A stretch of DNA of 64,000 nt, from contig NC_073358.2 in NCBI RefSeq assembly GCF_027580225.2, forward strand, positions 13,126,001-13,190,000, given 5' to 3'. The stretch's first letter is position 1. Every line of letters begins with the position of its first letter. A program made the position numbers and the translations under genes. Shown here one piece after another: positions 11,156 to 22,244 of this stretch. Below the pieces are notes generated by a model. That model saw only the letters and a list, made by a program, of their open reading frames with translations. It did no database searches and was not told where the DNA came from. Origin of the DNA: Misgurnus anguillicaudatus (Eukaryota > Chordata > Actinopteri > Cypriniformes > Cobitidae).

Positions 11156-12640
11156 AGACTTTGATAACCTGTTCAGTGTGCAGTGAATGGGTGTACTCAC
11201 AGACCTTTTGCGGTGAGATGGTTACTTGTGAGCCTTGCTTCCTAGGCCTCTTTACAGCCCTGGGGATGGAGTACTGTCACTGCCAAGCCGAACGCTGCCC
11301 TCTCCTCTCCGTACATGTAACTCCAGAGAACTGGACAGGGGCGCACCTTTGAAGAGGCTCCGTGGAAGACAGGCTACTACACACTAGACTTTCATACATA
11401 CACTGTATCTTCTTTTACAGGTATATCAGCATTCAAATCTCTACTCACGCTTAGGCCTGGATCTTCCGTACAACCCACCACCGACTTCACCATCTACACC
11501 ACGGGGACTCTGGACACCACGCCCGTCTCCAACTAATTTCCACTGCACAGCATATGATTTATAAGCACTTTGCCCGCCGCACAGTGTCTTCTCTTACAGC
11601 CGACTCACTATAATGGCTCCTGATGACAGATACACAGTACAACACTGCACGACATCAAGTGTAACACTCAGCAAAGTCAAGACTCACCCAGGACACACCT
11701 TTTAGTGACAAATAGTAAGGTCAGGCCAAGATCTTCCCGGAGTCGGCTATGGGCCGGCGGGGCGTTGTAATGAATGCTGATGGTTGAAGTAGCTGTTGCA
11801 ATAATCCTCCTTCCTGATAATGATACGCGGCCGGCTCACCCACCACTTTGCTCCGTGACAGGGCCGCTATCGTCGTTCACCTGGGCTCACACACACATGA
11901 AACAGTGTACTTTCAATGAAATGCATCCAGCTGTCACTCTCTTGTACTCACGTTTAGTTGTCGCTCTGTTCAAACCACGATTGAGTGTTGCTGTGAGACG
12001 CGCTATGCTGTGATTTTTTGTTTGGATTAATCAGATCTATTTTCGCTGCTAAAATAGACCAAAACAGTCAATATTTCGTCTAAAATGTAAGTGATTTGAA
12101 CTGTAAAACCCAAGTGTAGGCCTACTTCTTGTGAAGTTATTTACTATGTTTGCTGTAACCATATCGAAATATGACTGGAAAGACAAGATCAGGGCTGTTT
12201 TCCTGGTTGTTTAACATCTAGATGCAATTGTTGTAACAAACTTCAAGACTATTAAGTTTATTAATGACCAACTTCTAAAAAGAAAATGTCTTTGTAAAGA
12301 ATACGCACGCATGCAGCCACGCTCACACAAACATGTTTAAATACATTTATATTGTTAATTAATAACAATAAATTGTTGTTGTAACAGAAATATCTCCAAG
12401 TTTTGTTTTTCACTATAAAAATGTCATGATTTGACAATGCAAAGAGAGTACCACCACCTTATCCCCCCATTTCAAGCCTTAATTATAATGCAAACATAAC
12501 TTTTTTTGTCAAAAGGGACAAATCCAGCGATTTTTACTGGTGTTTTTGAGACTTTTGTGGTGTTTGGAGACTCGAAAGCATGAATCACTCTGCAGTTAGA
12601 CCTGCGAGTGCCGTTAAACCCCTCCCGTCCAAAACTCACA
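11156..12640. other. Unassigned moderately GC-rich then AT-rich sequence
   Basis: More TTACAG acceptor-like sites preceded by pyrimidine tracts occur near 11415 and 11600, but no convincing coding exon follows. Two short frames (11026-11352 and 11774-12013) have no recognisable domain. From about 12010 the sequence becomes AT-rich. Nothing else was identified. Confidence 0.35.
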
Positions 12641-12649
12641 GGCGGCCGC

Positions 12650-12830
12650 GTCAGTTTCTCAATGTACTGTAAATGTTGCCAAACCAGTGCTGCCCTGACA
12701 GCATAGTTAGACTAATAATTTGAATAAGAAATCATTTGTATTGCGTATATTGTTGAACATGCCCATCCGCGTGTTGCGGCGGGGAGTATACTTGGAAAGC
12801 TGCAGTCAGAGCAGAGAGGAGACACACACC
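12650..12830. repeat. Repeat module shared with elements at 24.2 kb and 60.5 kb
   Basis: The module contains TGTAAATGTTGCCAAACCAG, GTGCTGCCCTGACAGC, AAATCATTTGTATTGC and GGGGAGTATACTTGGAAAGC. It is present inverted inside 24185-24400 and more diverged at about 60470-60610. It adjoins the C-terminal end of the hAT transposase remnant at 13016-13555 and may be part of that element. Confidence 0.6.
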
Positions 12831-13015
12831 CCTCCGCGTCCAGGCAGCAAATGAAAATAAGTTTAGTTATACTGCACTGTCTGTAACATAATATGAACTT
12901 AAAAACCAAAATGTAGATCTCTAATATAATTATAAATCTTAACCTTTCACTTTTAAACTTCAAGTATAAACTTCCACACAAAACACTAAAGCAGCCAACT
13001 GTTTCTTGGACTTAC

Positions 13016-13555
13016 ATTTTCTTCATATTGTGGGACAAAAACACCAGTCTGTCCACAGCCTCTGGCTTCAGAGAAGCTCTGTGACATTTAACTACATTCC
13101 CACCTGTGCTGAATGCCCTCTCTGAAGGGCTGCTTAAAACAGGGATGCACAGAAACTTCCTGGCTAATTTCCCAATTCAGGGAAATTGACCTCTTGAGTT
13201 TAATGGAAAGCTTAATGGATCTGTCACTCTATCTCAGGTATCATGAGGTAGCTCTGCATTTCCTTTTCAACTGCACTTTGGAGAGACTCCTCTACCCTGC
13301 TGGCTTGCTGTGTTTTTCTAAAATAACTTCCAAAAGATTTATTTGTCTTTTTTGCAGGCAGTGTCTCACTGTCACTGGTGCCTTCTTCCTCAGGTACTGC
13401 TCTAGTGGAATGAGATGCTGCCGCATCTATTGCAGCCGGCTTGTCCTCCTCATCCTTTTATTGTAGCGATGTTTGAATCGAGGGTCAAGTGTAGACGCCA
13501 TCCCTAGCAGCTCCACCACGTTGTCTCCTGCAAATCTGCTGTTCAGGTATGTCAG
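13016..13555 (-). pseudogene. hAT (ZBED-type) transposase C-terminal remnant
   Basis: Minus-strand translation gives blocks typical of hAT transposases: NSRFAGDNVVELLGMASTLD followed by the DPRFK motif near 13500, and the C-terminal dimerisation block PSERAFSTGGNVVKCHRASL followed by KPEAVDRLVFLS near 13040-13125. Between them the frame has several stops and shifts. About 180 residues of the usual ~600 are represented, and no zinc-finger BED domain or catalytic N-terminal half was found. It is a dead element fragment, not a host ZBED gene, judging by the decay. Confidence 0.8.
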
Positions 13556-15030
13556 AATGGATCATTTGATGTCTTTGTAAAGTCTGTATCATCTGACAGA
13601 CTTGGGAAAATGTATTCCATCTTTTGGACTCATCATTATACAACACAATTTGATGCAATCACGAAGCTCGCCACTTGCGGACGCCACAGACATTAAAACA
13701 TTTTTTTAAACTTCAGATCTCAGTTTTCCGCAAACAACGCATATTTTGCCCAGCAGCTATTTTATTAATCATACATTAGCTTTACTCTTTACGTTTTTGG
13801 ATTGTTACTTTAACCTAAGAAACGTCATAACAGGTAAGAACTCCGTAGTTGTATTGCAAATTAGTTGCAGCTTACTCTCGTGCAATTGAGGAACGATCAT
13901 GATTGTGTACAAAGAAACCCAACATAAAATACAGTCAAACAAACCCCTACATTATTAAAATCGCTACATATAATTGTTTAGAAGGTTATAGTGTGCGTTA
14001 TTCGTTTTCTCTTTAACTCCCTTCAGCTCTTTTCGTGTTTGGGTGAGATTGTACAAATTATGAAATATTCGATTTCAAAAATTTGCGTATCGCCCAGACA
14101 ACAATTCGGATATTATCTTCTAAACAATATATTGCCCACCTCTACATAGGTGCTATATGGCACTTAAAATGGTTTCCCTATGATTACGAGCCAGTCAACC
14201 ACTTTTAGTGCTATTTAGCACCGCTTGTTTTTAGAGTGTATGAATATTCAGGGTTTGCATATTCATAGTGTACTTTTCATTAATACATGTAATGTTAATG
14301 TTGTACAACAAGTCGCTCTGTAATTGCATTTCTCTGATATTTGTTTTATATTGTTTCTCTCTGGTCAAGAGATTATGCATGTCTCTGTGCTTGATTAATT
14401 TACTTTAGATATTTTTGGAATGTACACAACACAATATGAAGTATATTACATTGTTCTGGACTCTATATGAGTGTGTCTTAATTTTTAATGATTTTGCATA
14501 TTTTAATTTAGCTTTTTAAATATAAAAAAGCTTTATAATAGAATAGTAGTGTAACACTCATACATTTCTATTGATGTAATGCTATGTATTTCTCTTAATG
14601 TAATGCTAGTATATTTCTAATACGCTGAAGTACTATTGAAGTGTACTTGAAGCACAGTAAACTTAAGCTTTACATATATTCTAACTGTATTTCAAGTGTA
14701 TGAGAAGTGCATTTCAAATTAATTTTAAAGAAGTACACTTAAATTGCACTAAATGTATTTAAAGTTGTTCCAATTTAACACAATTTCAATATATTAAATA
14801 TAATGCAAATAGATTAGATATGCATTTATTATATATTTGATGTTGTTTCAAAATAATACATTTAATATGTATTTAGTATAGTTTCGTTTAAATATATTAA
14901 GTATGTCCCAAAAATATAATTTAAATATATTTCTTTTTCACCTGGGTTTGCCTGCCTTTTCAAGCAAAACTTTAGTTTAGAAAGAATTTGGATTAAAAGA
15001 TTAAAAAGAATATTGTAATGTAATGGTTAT
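13556..15030. other. Non-coding AT-rich sequence with MITE fragments
   Basis: No exon was recognised. At about 14145-14240 there is a fish repeat with GGTGCTATATGGCACTT and GTGCTATTTAGCACC. At about 14500-14940 lies a TA-rich element with repeated AAGTACACTT/AAGTGTACTT motifs ending in TTTTTCACCTGGG. Boundaries and target duplications could not be fixed. Confidence 0.45.
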
Positions 15031-15032
15031 AG

Positions 15033-15264
15033 GGGCGGTTTCCCAGACAAGGATTAGACTAAACATTTCTAAGAGCTGTCCAAACTGAAAACAACCTGCA
15101 CTGAGATATCTTAAAATACATCAGTGCCCCTTTGTTTTGCCTCAAAATGCACAGAAGTAATGTTTTTAGTAAGGTTTGTTAAAACTAGTTATATTTATAA
15201 CTAGTATAATTAAACTAAGGCCTAGTCCTGGCTTAAACAAATCCCTGTCCGGGAAACTGCACCA
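15033..15264. mobile_element. MITE with GGTTTCCC...GGGAAACTG ends
   Basis: The ends GCGGTTTCCCAGACAAGGAT and AATCCCTGTCCGGGAAACTGC are imperfect inverted repeats. They extend inward to TTAGACTAA versus TTAAACTAAGGCCTAGTCCTG-like sequence. There is no coding content. A related fragment is visible near 30550-30600 and 30808-30840. Confidence 0.65.
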
Positions 15265-15944
15265 TAATGTCTGAACATCACTAGGCCAAATATAAATAAT
15301 ATGTAATAATTGCTGGAATAAACAAATTAAAGAAAACATTTAATTTTCCGATCCCCAAATCTGTTAATTATGAGCAAGTCCAAATCTATTTTCTTTACCA
15401 AAAGCATATTCTGTACTATAATTACACCAAGACAAAATTGATTTGATTCCCTTTTTGATTTTTCTTTTTATCTACATAACTAACATTTCAGTGACTGAAT
15501 GGCAGAATGACAAATTTTTGCAGTGCCCACAGTCAGTCATTACAGAGATGAGTAGAGTCAATTAGACAAAGACAGAGGCATTTAAACAGAAAGGAAAAAT
15601 AAAACAAAGTATAAAAGAAAATCCAATTAATTTGATTTCTTGTCCCAGACCTATAACAAAACATCTGTAAATCTCATTTAAGCTATTTCAATAATATCCT
15701 TAAATTACAATTTACTACAGATCATAAAGATAAAAAAAAGAATCACTTCAGATGAATTACTTTAATGCATCTATGCAACCATGTTCCATAGAGAAATTAC
15801 TACTTGAATGATATAAAGAATATCAAAATTCTAAACACACTGTCAATAAGTTCATACTACATGTAGATCAGTAACTAAACCACTCCTGTTAAATGGTGAA
15901 GTATAGTTTCTCCCAAGAGAGGATCTGAAGATGGTTCGAATGTT

Positions 15945-16022
15945 TCAGCTAAATGGGTGAAGGCGTCTGTGGAAATCCAGCAGTCTGGTGTCCTCTGCTT
16001 CTAAACCGACCATCAGCAGAGT
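15945..16022 (-). CDS. Putative terminal coding exon of an unidentified gene
   Basis: On the minus strand a strong acceptor (TGTTCTCTTTGTAG) precedes 26 codons in phase 0, ending with TGA at 15947-15945. The peptide includes TLLMVGLEAEDTRLLDFHRR. An ATTAAA-type signal is present about 180 nt downstream (plus 15761-15766). The exon is in phase with the exon at 30933-31062, whose donor is also phase 0, so both may belong to one gene with a ~14.9-kb intron. I do not recognise the protein. A chance open frame after a cryptic acceptor is the alternative. Confidence 0.45.
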   Translation of the reverse strand, partial: TLLMVGLEAEDTRLLDFHRRLHPFS

Positions 16023-16231
16023 CTACAAAGAGAACAGTGAAAACAAGTGATTTATTGGTTTTCCGACAAATGATAGATAAATGTTCTTATACTACTTTGA
16101 TTGATTGATATTCCAACAAGAAATGCAAAGTAAGAGGTCATGATTCATGTTACATAAAATAATTTCCCAGTTTAAAATTATTTAATAAAAGTATAATAGT
16201 GTAATACATGCAATTTGTCGCAGAAATATTC

Positions 16232-16555
16232 GGTAACACTTTATTATAATGTTCATTAATTAACATTAGTTAACTACATTAGCTAACATGAACCAATGAT
16301 GAACTGCACTTGTGCAGCATTTATTAATCTTTATTAAAGTTAATTTTAACAATTACTAATACTTTATTAAAATTTGGTTAACGTTAGTTAATGCACCGTG
16401 AACTAACATGAACAAACAATGAACAGCTTTATTTCTATTAACTAACATTAACAAAGATGAATAAATACTTTAACAAATGTATTGCGCATGGTTTGTTCAT
16501 GTTAGTTAATACATTAAATAATGTTAAATCATGAACATTATAATAAAGTGTTACC
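16232..16555. mobile_element. hAT-type MITE (GGTAACACTTTA), 8-bp TSD
   Basis: The inverted ends GGTAACACTTTATTATAATG and CATTATAATAAAGTGTTACC are perfect for over 20 bp. They are flanked by the exact 8-bp duplication AAATATTC at 16224-16231 and 16556-16563. The interior repeats GTTAGTTAA/TTAACTAAC motifs. The 8-bp duplication supports the hAT superfamily. There is no coding capacity. Confidence 0.9.
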
Positions 16556-16563
16556 AAATATTC

Positions 16564-17519
16564 AAATTAAAACGTTATAAATAAATATATATATATATAT
16601 CGAAAAGTACTGAATGTACTCTTTATCGCATGATCTCTATCAATAATTTACAGACGAGTGAAATATTCTGATCCAGATTCCAACTACACAGGGTACAGAG
16701 GTAGAGCAAACACATGTTTATGAAAAAAGTAGTTTTTTTTAAAGGTTCAACGAGATTCTAAGCTCGAAGTCATCTACCAGATGGTGAGATGATAATAATA
16801 GGTAGATTTACCAAGGATGACCCGCAGCTTGACCTTAACCCCCTACAGTACACCCTTGCCCACATTAATAACTAAGAGTGGAAGCTGAATGAAATAAATG
16901 CATGAAGTAATACTAATGAATTACAGAGACACCTGCTTAGGCAACTATTGCATACAGAATATGATAAAATAACCAAAACGTGTATTGACAGTAGTGTAGT
17001 TCATTTGAATATAAGCTGTGAGTTTCAGTAAAAAATTGTGCAATACTGTGTATTGTCGTGTTGCTATTTATATCAAACAAATATCGCTATTTATAACTAG
17101 CTTTCAGTAACATCACCATCCAAGCTGCCTCCGCATTCAGGAGAGAGTATCAGTGTAGTGTACGCACTTTTCTTAGTGACGTATTACAAATGCGGAGGGC
17201 AGAGGCACAAAGCAGCAAAGAACCTTCTGCAAAGTGGGTACACTCTCACCTAAATGCTGAGGCAGCTAAGATGGCGGCATTACTGAAAGTTATTTTCGTT
17301 TGTAAAGTTTTAAATAAGGATATTTTTGTGTCAAAACCACACTGATTACCCTCAGAAGGCCTTTGTTTATTCCAGCTCTTCTAAAATAACTAAAAATGCG
17401 TTTGACTAAAAAATGATGGACATATGCATCTCGGACGGCTTGAGGGTGAGTAAATCATGGGTTTAATACAACTTTTGGCCGAACTATCCCTTTAATGGCT
17501 ACTTTTTTATTTTTTATTA
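16564..17519. repeat. AT-rich spacer and a foldback-repeat copy (17095-17496)
   Basis: A short (TA)n run lies near 16587-16600. From about 17095 to 17496 there is a copy of the family also found at 39755-40315. Its inverted core is CTTTCAGTAA...TTACTGAAAG around AAGATGGCGGC, with GTGTACGCACTTTTCTTAGTGACGTA inverted relative to the other copy, and it ends in TTTTGGCCGAACTATCCCTTT. No coding exon was seen. Confidence 0.55.
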
Positions 17520-19018
17520 CACTACCTGACAAAAGTCTTGTCGCTTGTGTACAAATTGACCTGAAATGCTGCTAAAATATATTTCCAATCAAGATTTGGC
17601 TCATTTTAATCCCAACAGCTTTTGTATTAATGTTTCAGTGCAAAACGAAACTGTCAAAAAGTATTCTAATATTCACAGCTTGGTAAAGACCATTGAGTCA
17701 ATTTTTGCAAAGACATAAGTGCTGTCACCTTGTCATATGAGCTTTATCTGTGACTAATAATGGATCAATTAGGTGTCATGTGTGTATAATAAGAACCCCA
17801 GTACAAAAGTTTTGATTATCAAGAGGCTGAAGACCAGATCCACTGCTGATGTGGCAGACACCTTCAATGCGTCTCAGCATCAAGTACAGAGGAAAAAAAA
17901 AGATTTGAAGAGACTGGAAACGTTTTTACAAGCCCAGGTCAGGCAGACCCCGCAAGACAACTGCTCGAGAGGATGGTTTGTTGGCTCGAAAATCCAAGGC
18001 CAGCCCATTTTCCACTGCAGCAGAGCTCCACGAGACCTGGTCACCTGAAGTCCTTGTGTCAACCAGAACAGTTTGTTGGATTTTGTCTCGAAATGGCCTC
18101 CATGGTCGAATCAGTGCCCAGAAGCCAGCAAAAAACAAAAGACAATTGCTTAAAGGATGGACGCTGGAAAAGCAGAAGGTGGATTTTTCAGATGAATCTT
18201 CTGTTGAATTACACCACAATCACCTCAAATATTGCAAGAAACCTACTGGAGCCCACATGGATCCAAGATTTACCCAGAAAACAGTGAAGTTTGGTGGCGG
18301 AAAAATGTTTACATCCAGTATGGGGGTGTGCGAGAGATCTGCAGGGTGGAAGGCAACATCAATAATCTAAAATACCAAGAAATCTTAGCTACCTCTTATA
18401 TTCCCAACTATAAAAGATGCCAAATTTTGCTGCAGGATGGTGCCTCATCGCATACTTCCATCTCCACATCAAAGTTCCTCAAGGCGAAGAAGATCAAGAT
18501 GCTTCAGGATTGGCCAGCCCAGTCACCAGACATGAACATCATTGAGCATATGTGGGGTAGGATGAAAGAGGATGCATGGGAGACGAAACCAAAGAATATT
18601 CATGAAAGGCATGGAAGGCATGCCATTCCTGATGACTTCATCAATATATTGTATGAATCCTTGCCAAACCACATGGATGCAGTCCTTCAAGTTCATGGAA
18701 GTCATACAAGATATTAAATTTGGATCTCACACCACCACTACTTAATTCGCCGAAATATTTTTGTGTTTGCAGTAAATTTGTTCAATTTCTGTATAGGCGA
18801 TAAAACTTTTGTCTTGCCAAAAGTTGACCTTTCTCTCTTGATTAAATTGTAAATCTTTTTTCAGTGAAACTAATTTATTTCAGTGCATTAAACATCATTT
18901 AGGAGGGTTTTAGCTTTTCATAAGAGCTATTTTCAACACCAATTGATTAATTAAAAGTCAGGTTAATAGCAGGTGTTTCTACAAAATAGATAAGTGACAA
19001 GACTTTTGTCAGGGAGTG
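17520..19018 (+). mobile_element. Tc1/mariner-like element (CACTACCTGACAAAAGTCTTG)
   Basis: Inverted ends CACTACCTGACAAAAGTC and GACTTTTGTCAGGGAGTG are flanked by TA at 17518-17519 and 19019-19020. The 1.5-kb interior carries one broken transposase gene in the plus orientation. Confidence 0.88.
17760..18717 (+). pseudogene. Tc1/mariner-like transposase with frameshifts
   Basis: The coding path runs through three frames: N-terminal DNA-binding part from about 17760 to 17965 (LIIKRLKTRSTADVADTFNA), middle part 17978-18280 and C-terminal part 18232-18717. Catalytic residues can be placed at FSDESS (first Asp, near 18190), LLQDGASSHT (second Asp, near 18435) and MNIIEHMW (Glu, near 18545). The second-Asp to Glu spacing counts to 35 residues, against 34 in the other Tc1-like copies of this window. 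At least two frameshifts make it non-functional. Confidence 0.85.
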
Positions 19019-19280
19019 TACATTTGAGAGCCCATTCTCCTTTATTTTAACTTAAGTAAAAAGTGTAGTCAGTACTTTAACTGAGTATTTTTAAACATGA
19101 GAATCTGTAATTCTACTTCAGTAAAGATTGTGTGTACTTTTCCTATCTCGTGTAAGGCGTAAAGTGTAAGGACCTGAGGACTGGAGTGATGTTTCTAGCT
19201 ATATTTTTAAGATTGTAGTAAGCTGATTTGCTTATTGCTTTTACATTACTACTGAAATTAAAGTCAGACACTATAATTAC

Positions 19281-19998
19281 TAGGGGTGTCACAATTCTCC
19301 AAATCCTCGTTTCGATTACATTTTCGATTCTAAGGTCACAATTCGATTTGATTCTCGATTTTATACATATTTATTTGAAAGACAAAAACGATATGCCATT
19401 ATTTATTATTATTATTATTTTTTATAGTTTAACATTAACATGCACATTGCACAACTCGCATGGGGGTTTGTGGGGTTCACTTAACGCGAGAGCTTGTAGA
19501 GAGAGGATTCCTTCTTGCACGCACATGGACTTAATGTGCGTGTCTTGTACTCCTAGCATCTGAAATAAATCCAGCATCATAAGCAGCTGCGCTTCTCTCT
19601 GTCTCACGTGCACACGCTCTCGCATCTGTCCGAACTCTAAACATAAACTAAAGTATTAATCCTTATGTATTTGTTCAGTTTTCTGCGTTTCATGTGAGCT
19701 GAGGCAAACTATCCCTTTTGTTTAAAATAAAACCTGCTGCATCTTTGCGCCTCCCTCACTCTCGCGCACGTGCAGAGAGCTGTGCTCTGTCCAAAGTCAG
19801 ATCACTAGGAAGTAATCCCGTTTATGATATGCATTTCAACGTGTTGTAGCAATACATCCCTCGTGTTTAAAAAATTATCGCGTTCCGCTGGACCGATGTT
19901 TTTAAAGGCATCTCTGAGAGTTGCAGCATCGACGATTCCATTTTTTAATTCGAAGTTGTGACTCAATTTTGATCGATTTCGAAATCGTGACACCCTTA
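19281..19998. mobile_element. hAT-type element (TAGGGGTGTCAC), 8-bp TSD
   Basis: The ends TAGGGGTGTCACAATT and AATCGTGACACCCTTA match after inversion and are flanked by the exact duplication ATAATTAC (19273-19280 and 19999-20006). The arms continue inward with CGATT-rich sequence. The frames inside (19228-19563 and its complement) are not recognisable proteins, so it is non-autonomous. Confidence 0.85.
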
Positions 19999-20006
19999 AT
20001 AATTAC

Positions 20007-20310
20007 ACCAAGATTTCTGAGTTTATTTTGTGTTTTTAGATCCCTAGAGTCAAGGTATGTGTTAACCTTGAGAGTTTCATCTTTATTTCCAAATAACAAG
20101 GATGTGGACTCGAGTCACATTCACATGACTTGCGACTTAACTCAACATAATTAAAGAAGACTTGAGACTTGACTTAGACTTTGATAGCAATGACTCGAGA
20201 CTTGACTTGGACTTGAGCCCTTTTATAGACTTCATAATCAAATCAGAGTCCTTATCACTCTAGACGAGTCCCTGCAGCATGCACTTGACCCATTGTGCTT
20301 GGCATCTCTG
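20007..20310. other. Spacer with GACTTGAGACTTGACTT-type repeat
   Basis: About 20090-20280 contains repeated ACTTGAGACTTGACTTGGAC motifs typical of a dispersed fish repeat. A related GTCAAGACCGAGTC-type stretch lies at 21890-22030. No gene was seen. Confidence 0.4.
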
Positions 20311-20318
20311 CTCATGAC

Positions 20319-21675
20319 CAGTATTGGGCAAGTTACTGAAAATTAGTCATTAGTTACAGTTACTTACTAGTTACTTCTTTTAAAAGTAATTGAGTTACTC
20401 TACCAGTTACTGTATATCAAAAGTAATTAGTTACTAGGGAAAGTAACTTTTAAGTTACTTTTATGTCTGCTTTTTAAATGTAAATATGAACAGTACTGAA
20501 CAGTCAAACAATAAAATTATATTTATGGGCTATTTTACATACTGTAGGAGCCTATTTTGCTTTAGATTCAGCCGTTGAATATTTTTGTTAGAAATTATCT
20601 TAATATGTAGGCTTAGTTTATTTATGTATATGATTTAGATCATTTAGACGAATATTCTGTGTGTTTACATTGAAAATATGTGTGTTAAAATTGTGTATTG
20701 TCTCTTTAAGAATTTGGAGACAATTGTGTCATGTCATATTTTCTAAAATAAATTATAATTTTTCTGATTCCATATTTATTTTAATAAGCCAGAAACGTCT
20801 CTGATGTGTCCTGCTGACAGGCGCGGTGTGCACGTGCAGCAGCTGACGCAAATTATGGGTCCTCCGAAGGTTAGACCGTCTCATTTCAGTTCTCTTCGCG
20901 AACTTCTGAGGCTTGGAATCCGTGGAATTGGGACACAGCTTGTGAAGCTTGCGGCGATAGTGCGCTCTTTGGTCATATATTGTTTGTATATGTTTTCTGT
21001 TGGATTTAAATGAATAACAGGATTAAAGGAAGATATTTAATCAGAAAACGGAGTACGTGGATTGTTTTGTCTGACGGACACAGAGCGAGTGGATTGTTTT
21101 GTCGGATACGGAGCGAGTGAAACTGAAACTAAATGAGCACTCAGACATGGAGTTTTAACATGTTTTAACAGTTGTACAGCGCAGTGTGAATATTTTTCTG
21201 GAAACAACAATCGCGGATTGTTCTCTTCCATGAAGGCCGATGTAAACATCTAAGATATATATTAACATTTCTCAGATTTATTGCTTTTGAGGACTACAAA
21301 TGCAAGTTAATGTCATACTGGGATTGCTTGGCAAAGATAATTTACAAACATGAGACCGGATGGATTATGACTTGCGCACAATTTTTAAACAAAGTTATGT
21401 TGTCCCGTTTAGATTTTTTCATGTTCATTCTATGCACTGTCAGCCATGTTGAAGTTTAATGATTCATTGCGCCGCCCACCACGGTTATGCAACGTTAAAT
21501 CAGAAATGTCTTGTCTGTAAGTGTTATTTTTTACAAAATAGAATAACGCGAGTAACGAACTCATTTAAATTTCAGTAATTGTAATTGGTTACTTGATTTA
21601 AAAAAATACTTTGTTACATACTCGTTACTGATAAAAGTAGTGGAATTACTTTGTAACGCGTTACTCCCATCACTG
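20319..21675. mobile_element. hAT-type element (CAGTATTGGGCAAGTTACT), 8-bp TSD
   Basis: The ends CAGTATTGGGCAAGTTACT and AACGCGTTACTCCCATCACTG correspond to the fish hAT type with AGTAAC-rich subterminal repeats. The exact 8-bp duplication CTCATGAC lies at 20311-20318 and 21676-21683. The 1.36-kb body has no transposase-like frame. The same family is present at 43790-45284. Confidence 0.9.
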
Positions 21676-21683
21676 CTCATGAC

Positions 21684-22244
21684 AGTGCTGCCCTGTCCGT
21701 TGGATCTCTGCCCAGTAGACACACAGGATGCAGGCATGAAAAAAAAAACGAGAGGCGTGGTCGCGATCACTGGTGCTCGCCTCATCATCACCATTACTGC
21801 TGCTGTTAAATGTTAAACAGCACCTATCAATTTGCTAAAAAACTTTATTTTGTGTATTTGGTATTATACAATGTGTTATTTAGTGATGGGGATGAGACCG
21901 CCTATGCCGAGTCAAGACCGAGTCTTTGAAGGGTTGAGACCGAGTTGAGACCGACTCTGTTGGTTTTCAAATACAGTCAAGTCAGAGTCAAGACCGCGTC
22001 TTTGAGAAAGCAAGTCTGAGTCAAGACAGAGGCCGTTTCTCAATGTCAAGGAAGGATCCTCGGAAGCCAGAATTTCGAGGATGCTACGTCATCGACGTCT
22101 GTCGAAGGACTGTTCCAATGTCGAGGATCCTCAGAATTTCAGCCAAGGACTGAGTCCTTCGTTCGGGAAATATCCCATATACAGGAAATGATGCATATGT
22201 GTATCCTCCGTGCTCTTCACACGCTGCAATCACCCACAATCCCA
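21684..22244. other. Spacer with two dispersed-repeat fragments
   Basis: It holds the GAGTCAAGACCGAGTC-type repeat (about 21890-22030) and a fragment with GAGGATCCTC and AGGACTGAGTCCTTCG inverted motifs (about 22030-22170). No gene was seen. Confidence 0.4.
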
